A DNA stretch of 7,864 nt from Candidatus Phaeomarinibacter sp. (lineage in GTDB: Bacteria; Pseudomonadota; Alphaproteobacteria; CGMCC-115125). Location: NCBI GenBank assembly GCA_028279995.1, contig JANQMQ010000692.1, positions 1 through 7,864 of the forward strand. Reading direction: 5' to 3'. A model generated the notes under the pieces. The model ran no database searches and was not told where the DNA came from. It worked only from the letters and a program-made list of their open reading frames with translations. The translations under genes were made by a program, and so were the position numbers. Every line of letters starts with the position of its first letter. Positions within the stretch are counted from its first letter, which is position 1. Shown piece after piece: positions 1-5,272 of this stretch.

Positions 1-425
1 ATGTACCGAAGCAGGGTGATGTCCCCTGCCCGGCCCTTGCCGAAGCAGAAATCATACCCCACAGCCACATGTATGGCACCCAGCCCCTCAATCAGGACTT
101 CCGTCACGAACTCCGGCGCGGTCAGCGCCGCCATATGAGCGTCAAACGGGAGAGCGTAGACGATATCGACCCCCTGATCCGCCAGCAGCGCGAGCTTGGC
201 GCGGAAGGAGGACAGGCGGAAGAAGGGCGCGTCGGGCGCAAAAAACTGGCGCGGATGTGGCTCAAAGACCATGACCGCAAGCGGCGCGCCCATCTCCCGT
301 GCCAGGTCGCGCGCGGTGCCGATCACCGCCTGGTGGCCCCGGTGCACACCATCAAAATTGCCAATGGCGACAACCGCGCCGCGGGCAATGTCCGGCACAT
401 CTGTATGGTGGCGGAATATCCGCAT
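1..425 (-). CDS. ribF: Bifunctional riboflavin kinase/FAD synthetase, N-terminal part
   Basis: The protein converts riboflavin to FMN and then FMN to FAD in the cytoplasm. Only the first 141 codons are present, and the gene runs off the left edge of the window. The visible part is the N-terminal FMN adenylyltransferase domain. It carries the nucleotidyl-transferase signature GNFDGVHRGH at residues 22-31, including the HxGH-type motif, then EPHP at 55-58, and a GYDFCFGKGRAGD stretch around 125-136 that is typical of RibF. The riboflavin kinase domain must lie outside. The ATG at 425 is the only plausible start, because the frame is closed by a TGA 24-27 bases upstream. A purine-rich GAAGGA sits about 14 nt ahead, slightly far for a ribosome binding site. 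The gene is divergent from cheY. In many alphaproteobacteria ribF lies next to the TIGR01459 HAD gene, but here cheY sits between them. Confidence 0.95.
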   Translation of the reverse strand, partial: MRIFRHHTDVPDIARGAVVAIGNFDGVHRGHQAVIGTARDLAREMGAPLAVMVFEPHPRQFFAPDAPFFRLSSFRAKLALLADQGVDIVYALPFDAHMAALTAPEFVTEVLIEGLGAIHVAVGYDFCFGKGRAGDITLLRY

Positions 426-706
426 GGGGATGCCGCTGGTCCTTCGAATTCAAACAGAAATTGGCTTGGGCGCGCGGGTTCGGGCTGGCCCCAACTAGGG
501 CGCAGGTGACGAACAGTCAAGTCCGCGGGCATACGGGATACCGGAAACATGCTCGCATCGGGAGATGGATTGGCACGCACAACCCGTGATTGAGAGCGCC
601 CACAACCGCTCGTTTTGCTGTTAACGGTTTTTCAAACCCGTCTGCGTAAATTGTCATCAAGTGCAAAGGAAATGCACGCGTCATTTGATTGAACTGAGGC
701 AGAACG
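426..706. other. Divergent spacer between ribF and cheY
   Basis: This 281-bp stretch has no credible gene; the short open frames crossing it have no recognisable content. It must hold the promoters of ribF (leftward) and cheY (rightward). The right half is clearly AT-richer than the flanking genes and contains the CtrA-like box at 621-635. It also has a short GTGCA/TGCAC inverted repeat (661-665 and 673-677) with a purine loop, and the cheY ribosome binding site GAGG at 696-699. I could not identify a convincing -35/-10 pair on either strand. Confidence 0.6.
621..635 (+). promoter_or_regulatory. CtrA-like box upstream of cheY
   Basis: The sequence TTAACGGTTTTTCAA has the form TTAA-N7-TCAA, one base from the CtrA consensus TTAA-N7-TTAA. 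It lies 71 bases before the cheY start, a usual distance for an activator site overlapping a -35 region. A nearly identical element (18 of 20 bases over 620-639) occurs on the other strand by the 5' end of the tipF-like gene. Binding by CtrA is inferred from pattern and context only. Confidence 0.45.
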
Positions 707-1093
707 ATGGCTGTTAACTTGTCCATGCCCGTGCTTGTAGTCGACGACTATAAGACCATGATCCGGATTATCCGTAACTTGCTCAAGCAGCTTGGCTTCT
801 CCGACGTGGATGAGGCCGCTGACGGCACCGAAGCACTCGGCAAGATGAAGGAACGCGGTTACGGCCTCGTTATCTCCGACTGGAACATGGAGCCGATGAC
901 CGGCTACCAGCTCCTGAAGGAAGTGCGCGCGGATGAAACACTCAAGCCGACGCCGTTCATCCTGATCACGGCTGAATCCAAGACGGAAAACGTGATCGCC
1001 GCCAAGAAGGCCGGTGTGAACAACTACATCGTGAAGCCGTTCAACGCGGCCACGCTGAAGTCCAAGATCGAAGCCGTTATCGGCGAGTTCTAG
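707..1093 (+). CDS. cheY: CheY-type single-domain response regulator
   Basis: This 128-residue stand-alone receiver domain has no output domain. Proteins of this type are phosphorylated by CheA and bind the flagellar motor switch or other targets. All catalytic residues are present: the acidic pair D13/D14, the phosphoacceptor D58 in SDWNM, T88, the switch aromatic Y107 and K110 in the KPF motif. The sequence closely resembles enterobacterial CheY around the active site (VVDD..TM, VISDWNM, YIVKPF.AATL). After D58 it reads NMEPMTG rather than NMPxMDG. The ATG at 707 has GAGG at 696-699, seven bases upstream. No cheA, cheW or cheR is adjacent, so this is an orphan CheY locus with its own promoter. 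Alphaproteobacteria often carry several CheYs, some of which act on c-di-GMP or motor behaviour rather than classical switching. I cannot tell which paralogue this is. Confidence 0.93.
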   Translation: MAVNLSMPVLVVDDYKTMIRIIRNLLKQLGFSDVDEAADGTEALGKMKERGYGLVISDWNMEPMTGYQLLKEVRADETLKPTPFILITAESKTENVIAAKKAGVNNYIVKPFNAATLKSKIEAVIGEF

Positions 1094-1105
1094 ACCTCAA
1101 AGACA

Positions 1106-2011
1106 TTACGCCCATCTGAGGCGCGGAATGGCGTAGCGCGGAGATAATCCACGCTGCGCCATTGTCGTTTTGAGCAGGGCTTCATCCGGCGCGTCCGGGT
1201 TGTCACCAAACTCCCGGGCGTGAATGCCGGCCGTCACAAACAGCGCGTCCATGCCTTGCGCCTTGGCGCCGGGAATATCCGTCGGCAGGCCGTCGCCGAT
1301 GAACAGCACCTTGCTCCAGTCACCTTCCGCGCGCTCAACATCCAGCGTTGCCAGCATCTCGCGGGCCAGCCGGTAGATCGGCGGGTGCGGCTTGCCGGAA
1401 TACTCCGCCACACCACCCATTTCCTCGTAGAGCTTGGCCAGTGACCCGGCGCAGGTAATAAGACGCGGGCCGCGCTCTACCACCAGATCCGGGTTGGCAC
1501 AGATCATCGGCAGTTTCCGCTCGATCAGACCGGGAAAAAGTCCGCGATAGTCTTCTGCGGTTTCTGTTTCATCGTCCCACGGACCGGTGCAGATGATGAA
1601 GTCGGCTTCGTCTTCGGGATCCCGCGACCGGATGATGTCCATGCCTTCGAACAGGGAGTGGTCGCCGCGATCCGGACCCAGATGGAAACAGCGTGACCCG
1701 TAGTTGCCTTCACGCACCATCATGCGGGTACCGTCGCCGGAAGTCACAATCGCGTCCCAGCTGTCCTCCGGCACGCCGATCTGCGCCAGCTGCCCGGGAA
1801 TGCCTTCCGCCGGGCGAGGCGCGTTGGAGACAAGCACCACCGGTCCACGTTCTTGCCGGAATTTCTTCAGCGCAGCACAGGCCGCATGATGGGGCTGCTG
1901 GCCATTGTGAATGACCCCCCAGACATCACAGAGGATTGCGTCATAGTCGGACGCGATGTCACCAAGGGTGGAAATGAGACTGGTGGTCGGTGCGGGAGAT
2001 ATATCTGACAT
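1106..2011 (-). CDS. TIGR01459-type HAD-IIA family hydrolase
   Basis: This 301-residue cytoplasmic protein belongs to the HAD superfamily with a class IIA cap, like NagD-type sugar or nucleotide phosphatases. Motif I is CDVWGVIHNG with nucleophile D29. Motif II is VLVSN with S62, the motif III lysine is K207 in YSGKPHPP, and motif IV is FIGDGLPTD with D240 and D245. The residue two after the nucleophile is Trp31, where active HAD phosphatases usually have the general-acid Asp. As I recall, this D-x-W form is the normal state of the TIGR01459 group, so it is not a local lesion. The substrate is unknown. The gene follows the tipF-like gene on the same strand after 58 bases and could be co-transcribed with it. 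Its stop is 12 bases from the cheY stop, in convergent orientation, with no terminator between. The start ATG at 2011 has no clear Shine-Dalgarno. Confidence 0.9.
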   Translation of the reverse strand: MSDISPAPTTSLISTLGDIASDYDAILCDVWGVIHNGQQPHHAACAALKKFRQERGPVVLVSNAPRPAEGIPGQLAQIGVPEDSWDAIVTSGDGTRMMVREGNYGSRCFHLGPDRGDHSLFEGMDIIRSRDPEDEADFIICTGPWDDETETAEDYRGLFPGLIERKLPMICANPDLVVERGPRLITCAGSLAKLYEEMGGVAEYSGKPHPPIYRLAREMLATLDVERAEGDWSKVLFIGDGLPTDIPGAKAQGMDALFVTAGIHAREFGDNPDAPDEALLKTTMAQRGLSPRYAIPRLRWA

Positions 2012-2069
2012 GGCGGCGGAGTATCGGCCCCGTGCAGCCGCGTCAAGCGGCGCGCCTGCTGATCAGCAC

Positions 2070-3359
2070 CTAGATGCGAACCTGGCGCAGTTCTTCTCTT
2101 GGATCAGCCGCCGGGTCTGACGGAGCAGACAGCGCGTCTTCTCGCACCGCCCGGGGCTCGCCGAACAGGAAGCCCTGGCCGTAGCCGATATTGAGATCAA
2201 GAACCGACACAGCGGCCCGCTCGTTCTCAATACGCTCTGCGATCAGGTCAATGCCGTTGCGCTCAAACAATGCCTTGATGTCGTCCGCCCGCACCAGCGA
2301 GCCGGTGCCGCGCAGATCCCCCAACAGCATATCGGCGGGTACTTTCACGAAGCGGAAGCCCATGTCGTAAAGCTCGCTCAGATTCATGTCGAGGCGGCTC
2401 ACATGATCGAGCGAGAAGCGGAAACCCAGTGCCCGCAAGGCTTCCAGGCTCGCCTTCTCAATGGGGCCAAGGCCATCATAGGCGGCCTGTGAAAACTCGA
2501 AATACATGTGCCCGGTCAGATCGTCATTGTGTTCCATGAACTCGACGAACTGCGGGAAGAATTCCGCATCCAGCAGCGAGTGGGCGGAGATGTTGCAGAA
2601 GACGCCGATGTCGCGGCTGCGCGCCACAAGGCGGCGGACCACCTGAACGCACCGGAACAGCAGCAGATTATCGACAACCGGCATCATGCCCGCAGGCTCC
2701 GCCACGCGCATGTAGTCACCCGGCATGATGATTTCGCCTTCGCTGCCGCGCAGGCGGGTCAGGCCTTCATAGAACCGGGTGCGGCGCTGCGGCAGTGTCA
2801 CGATGGGCTGCAGGTACAGGTCAACGCGGTTTTCTTCCAGCGAGGCGCGGATGGTTTCAATCATCTCGCCTTCGGTCACAGGCTCGGCAACGTCGCCTTC
2901 AAGTGGCAGGCGCGTCTGGTCGAGAACCGGTTCGCTTGTGCGATCAGCCGCGCGCCGGGCCGGCGACGATGTGTTCACACCCGCTTCAACACTCTCAGCC
3001 AGACCTTTGACAAGAGTTTCAACAAGGCGGACTTCACTGGACAGCTGCTCGTTGCGCGCTGCTGTTTGATGATCAAGAGAGGTTTCAAGCTCCGCGACAT
3101 GTTCCTGGAGTTTTTCCATGTCGCGGCTCATGGCTGCGGTGACTGACCGCAAGCCGCGCAGTTCGGTTTCCAGCAGGGCGCGCTCGGAATGGCGGCCCAC
3201 CAGCGCATGGGCCTGCCCGGCAAACAGAAGCAATACGGCCCCGATCAGGATGGCGGATGAGGGTTCAAGCCCAACGGCGCGATGCAGGACCACTGTCACA
3301 GCCGCTATGACGACTGCGTAAGACGCAAAGATCAGACCGTTGTTGAGCCAGGACGGCAT
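2070..3359 (-). CDS. tipF: TipF-like membrane protein with coiled coil and degenerate EAL domain
   Basis: From the ATG at 3359 this is 429 residues. Two hydrophobic segments (about 7-27 and 34-52) are followed by a heptad-rich coiled coil (about 57-125), a linker, and an EAL-family domain (about 165-402). This is the architecture of Caulobacter TipF, a c-di-GMP-binding factor needed for polar flagellum assembly. Phosphodiesterase residues are partly kept: E198 in EGL (in place of EAL), N256, E288, K339, E375 and Q395. The DDFG loop is changed to LDHVSRLD, so one metal-binding Asp is His319. Ligand binding with poor or no hydrolysis is the likely result. The start is uncertain. The frame is open to a GTG at 3479 (469 aa), with another ATG at 3413. 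None has a good ribosome binding site. I prefer 3359 because the CtrA-like box at 3452-3466 would otherwise be coding, and because the protein then begins just before the first membrane helix. Confidence 0.8.
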   Translation of the reverse strand: MPSWLNNGLIFASYAVVIAAVTVVLHRAVGLEPSSAILIGAVLLLFAGQAHALVGRHSERALLETELRGLRSVTAAMSRDMEKLQEHVAELETSLDHQTAARNEQLSSEVRLVETLVKGLAESVEAGVNTSSPARRAADRTSEPVLDQTRLPLEGDVAEPVTEGEMIETIRASLEENRVDLYLQPIVTLPQRRTRFYEGLTRLRGSEGEIIMPGDYMRVAEPAGMMPVVDNLLLFRCVQVVRRLVARSRDIGVFCNISAHSLLDAEFFPQFVEFMEHNDDLTGHMYFEFSQAAYDGLGPIEKASLEALRALGFRFSLDHVSRLDMNLSELYDMGFRFVKVPADMLLGDLRGTGSLVRADDIKALFERNGIDLIAERIENERAAVSVLDLNIGYGQGFLFGEPRAVREDALSAPSDPAADPREELRQVRI

Positions 3360-3451
3360 GGCGACAGCAGACTTTCTGGCGCAAAATCGCTTGAAATCTG
3401 CCGATTTGCGCATGGTGAACAGATTCTTGACGCCAGTCTTGCCGTCAGGGT

Positions 3452-3466
3452 TTGAGAAATCGTTAA
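3452..3466 (-). promoter_or_regulatory. CtrA-like box at the 5' end of the tipF-like gene
   Basis: On the minus strand this reads TTAACGATTTCTCAA, of the form TTAA-N7-TCAA. With flanks (3448-3467) it matches the cheY-upstream element at 18 of 20 bases in the same orientation relative to its gene. It lies 92 bases before the ATG at 3359 and 38 before the ATG at 3413. It would fall inside the coding region only if the GTG at 3479 were the start. The role is inferred; CtrA control of flagellar genes is well established in Caulobacter and relatives. Confidence 0.45.
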
Positions 3467-3482
3467 CCACGACGGGCACAAG

Positions 3483-3530
3483 CGGATATGCGGGCGGATA
3501 TGCGGGCGGATATGCGGGCGAATTTGCCGG
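3483..3530. repeat. 12-bp tandem repeat, three exact copies plus one degenerate
   Basis: The unit CGGATATGCGGG occurs three times without change at 3483-3494, 3495-3506 and 3507-3518. A fourth copy at 3519-3530 matches at 9 of 12 positions. It lies in the divergent spacer between the tipF-like gene and chaC. The period is a multiple of three, so copy-number change would not shift any reading frame, but it would change promoter spacing. The minus-strand frame through it is open (repeating Pro-Ala-Tyr-Pro) but has no start codon upstream of the GTG at 3479. Confidence 0.9.
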
Positions 3531-3560
3531 TGGCGGGGCTCTTGCCTAAGTTGCGCGGCC

Positions 3561-4136
3561 ATGCGGCACAGAACTCCCCCCATCGGGCCCGACGGGCTTT
3601 GGATATTCGGCTATGGCTCTCTCATGTGGGAGCCGGGCTTTGACTATGTACGCGCGGAACATGCCCGGCTTGCCGGGTGGCACCGCCGCATGAGCATGAT
3701 CGCCACCAAGTCCTATGGCTGGCCATCCCGCCCGGGCATGGCAGCGGGCCTGCATCCGCGCGGCACGGTGGACGGGGTCGCGTTCCTGGTTGCACCGGAG
3801 ATCTGCGCAGACATTCTGCCGATTCTCGCCGCGCGGGAATGGGCGTATCTCAGCATCATGGCGCCGGTCCGTCTGTCAGGCGGGGACAGCGTGCGGGCGC
3901 TTACCTATCTTGCCAATCCGGTGAACGGGCGATTCCGGCTCAGCCAGCATGAGGGCGACTTCCTGCGGCGGCTCAACCATGGTGTCGGTCGCAAGGGCCG
4001 CGCGTCGGACTATGTCCGCCTGTCAGCCGAGGCGCTGAGCGATCATGGGGTCCGCCGCTCCGACCTTCATGACCTGGTCCCTCTCATTGACGGCAGTCGC
4101 GGCAACTGCCGCCGTGTCAGACGCCGCGGCAATTGA
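3561..4136 (+). CDS. chaC: ChaC-like gamma-glutamylcyclotransferase
   Basis: This 191-residue cytoplasmic protein belongs to the ChaC branch of the gamma-glutamylcyclotransferase fold. Members cleave glutathione into 5-oxoproline and Cys-Gly. The substrate-binding loop signature FGYGSLMW is at residues 16-23, and the likely catalytic acid is E93 in the ARE motif that follows the central helix. YLANP near 115-119 is also typical of the family. Length is near the usual bacterial range. The C-terminal end is strongly basic (RRVRRRGN), which I do not recall as a family feature. The ATG at 3561 is the natural start because FGYGSL follows closely; no strong ribosome binding site is visible. A same-strand glutathione peroxidase begins 70 bases downstream, so the two probably share a transcript and a role in glutathione and redox turnover. 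The promoter should lie near the 12-bp repeat. Confidence 0.88.
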   Translation: MRHRTPPIGPDGLWIFGYGSLMWEPGFDYVRAEHARLAGWHRRMSMIATKSYGWPSRPGMAAGLHPRGTVDGVAFLVAPEICADILPILAAREWAYLSIMAPVRLSGGDSVRALTYLANPVNGRFRLSQHEGDFLRRLNHGVGRKGRASDYVRLSAEALSDHGVRRSDLHDLVPLIDGSRGNCRRVRRRGN

Positions 4137-4206
4137 ATCGAGCAGACCGGCCAGAAACCTGATACACGGACCGCCCGACTGTTTGACGTCCGAAAGGAAG
4201 CCTCCC

Positions 4207-4689
4207 GTGACCGCGCATGATTTCAGCTTTCCCTCCATCACCGGCGACGCCATCAACCTGGCTGACTTCAAGGGCCAGACGCTGCTGGTGGTCAACACGG
4301 CCAGCGAGTGCGGGTTCACACCACAATATGGTGACCTGCAGCGGCTGTGGGAGCGCTACAGGGACCGTGGTCTTGTGGTGCTGGGCATTCCGTCCAATGA
4401 TTTCGGCGCGCAGGAGCCCGGGACGGAAGCCGAGATTCATGACTTCTGCACCGCCACCTACTCCGTCGACTTTCCCATGACCTCAAAGCAGACGGTCATC
4501 GGAGACGATGCGCACGACTTCTACAAATGGGCGGCTACTGAAGGCGGCGACGCCGCGGTGCCGGGCTGGAACTTTCACAAGCTGCTGATCGGGCCGGACG
4601 GTACCTTCATCAAGAGCTTTGCGCCAAAGGTCACACCCATGTCTGATGACCTGCTGCGTGACCTGCGGCTGGTTGTCGAGGACGCGTAA
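4207..4689 (+). CDS. Thiol-type glutathione peroxidase
   Basis: This 160-residue thioredoxin-fold peroxidase reduces hydrogen or organic peroxides with glutathione or, more often for bacterial members, thioredoxin. Peroxidatic Cys35 lies in NTASECGFTPQ. Q69 (in FGAQEPG), W121 and N122 (in GWNF) complete the catalytic tetrad. Cys81 in the DFC motif fits the resolving cysteine of two-Cys, thioredoxin-linked enzymes such as yeast Gpx3. The usual FPCNQFG reads IPSNDFG here, so the intermediate Cys is Ser and the Gln is Asp. The start is a GTG at 4207, supported by AAAGGAAG at 4193-4200 six bases upstream. An in-frame ATG at 4045 would add 54 residues unlike the family and overlap chaC, so I reject it. 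No signal peptide is visible, so it should act in the cytoplasm. No clear terminator follows. Confidence 0.93.
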   Translation: MTAHDFSFPSITGDAINLADFKGQTLLVVNTASECGFTPQYGDLQRLWERYRDRGLVVLGIPSNDFGAQEPGTEAEIHDFCTATYSVDFPMTSKQTVIGDDAHDFYKWAATEGGDAAVPGWNFHKLLIGPDGTFIKSFAPKVTPMSDDLLRDLRLVVEDA

Positions 4690-4897
4690 AGCCCGACTCA
4701 CCTGAGCAAATAGCAACCCAAGCGTGTGCCCCTCTGCCGATGCAGCGGGAATAGACCTACCCATGGTTGAAGGTGTGCCGGAATTAGCCACGCCTTAATA
4801 CTCCACGTGCCACACGGATGCCGGGGACATCATCTGCGCATGATGGGGCGGGCACTTCGTGACCGTGTCGGCATGCGTGCTACGGAATGGATATCCG
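4690..4897. other. Spacer between the peroxidase gene and the small-protein gene
   Basis: I see no supported gene in these 208 bases, apart from a possible 13-codon N-terminal extension of the next gene from a GTG at 4859. The spacer contains the weak CtrA-like box at 4784-4798. I find no stem-loop with a T-tract after the peroxidase gene. Confidence 0.5.
4784..4798 (+). promoter_or_regulatory. Weak CtrA-like box upstream of the small-protein/chemoreceptor unit
   Basis: TTAGCCACGCCTTAA has the form TTAG-N7-TTAA, one mismatch from TTAA-N7-TTAA. It lies 60 to 99 bases before the candidate GTG starts at 4859 and 4898. Its N7 segment does not resemble that of the cheY and tipF boxes, so support is weaker and rests on position and on the motility role of the downstream receptor. 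Confidence 0.25.
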
Positions 4898-5215
4898 GTG
4901 CGCGATTTACTGCCTGCTGCTTTTCTTGCCATTGCCGGTATGTGTGTCCTTGTAGGTGTGACACTTGCTCCGACAACGGATGATCCCACAGTCGTCATCT
5001 TCACCTCTGAACTCAGTCAGGACGACAGGGTGGCGCGGGCTGCGCATCTTGGCGGGACGATTGTCAGCGTTCCATCCCAGGGGCCGGAATCACTGGGGCG
5101 GACAATTTTCGTCACGTTCGACAACCTTCCCACTTTTCAGCAAATCAATGACCTAGGTGTCATCGCAATTCTGAGCGCTGTCGGCGCATCAGGTTGCGCG
5201 GGTCAGCAAGTTTAA
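4898..5215 (+). CDS. Small single-TM protein of unknown function beside a chemoreceptor
   Basis: I cannot assign a function. From the GTG at 4898 it is 105 residues; a GTG at 4859 in the same frame would add 13. GGA at 4889-4891 sits six bases before the preferred start. One hydrophobic helix (about 5-24) is followed by a compact domain of roughly 75 residues on the far side of the membrane. The pattern there suggests strand (TVVIF), helix (SQDDRVARAAHLGG), strand (TIVSV), strand (TIFVTF), helix (TFQQINDLG) and strand (VIAILSA), ending in a GASGC motif. From memory, small alphaproteobacterial proteins share this VV-F ... GG ... G(V/A) ... GC layout; I could not check this. It ends 57 bases before the chemoreceptor gene on the same strand, so the two are probably co-transcribed. 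Its third codon positions are visibly less GC-rich than those of its neighbours. Confidence 0.65.
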   Translation: MRDLLPAAFLAIAGMCVLVGVTLAPTTDDPTVVIFTSELSQDDRVARAAHLGGTIVSVPSQGPESLGRTIFVTFDNLPTFQQINDLGVIAILSAVGASGCAGQQV

Positions 5216-5272
5216 AGTCGCGCGTGTCGTTGGGCTGAGACACACGCACACATTTGAGAGCGAAGACAAGAT

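Noticed and set aside
69..509. 146-codon plus-strand open frame
   Set aside because: It lies antisense to ribF, which has clear family motifs; the translation has no recognisable domain.
569..585. TGGCACG resembling the -24 part of a sigma-54 promoter upstream of cheY
   Set aside because: The matching -12 TTGC element is missing at the required spacing.
661..677. GTGCA/TGCAC inverted repeat with loop AAGGAAA in the cheY leader
   Set aside because: Five base pairs is too short to claim structure; the purine loop is not at a start codon.
2058..2067. Perfect palindrome GCTGATCAGC next to the tipF stop codon
   Set aside because: It is short, has no loop or T-tract, and is expected by chance in a sequence of this length.
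2508..3146. 212-codon plus-strand open frame
   Set aside because: It is antisense to the tipF-like gene, has low-complexity composition and no family signature.
3340..3549. Plus-strand frame ending in Gly-Tyr-Ala-Gly repeats just before chaC
   Set aside because: It overlaps the tipF N-terminus antisense, and its repeats come only from the 12-bp DNA repeat; there is no ribosome binding site.
4045..4206. Upstream ATG extension of the glutathione peroxidase
   Set aside because: The added 54 residues overlap chaC and are unlike the family, while the GTG at 4207 has a strong, well-spaced ribosome binding site.
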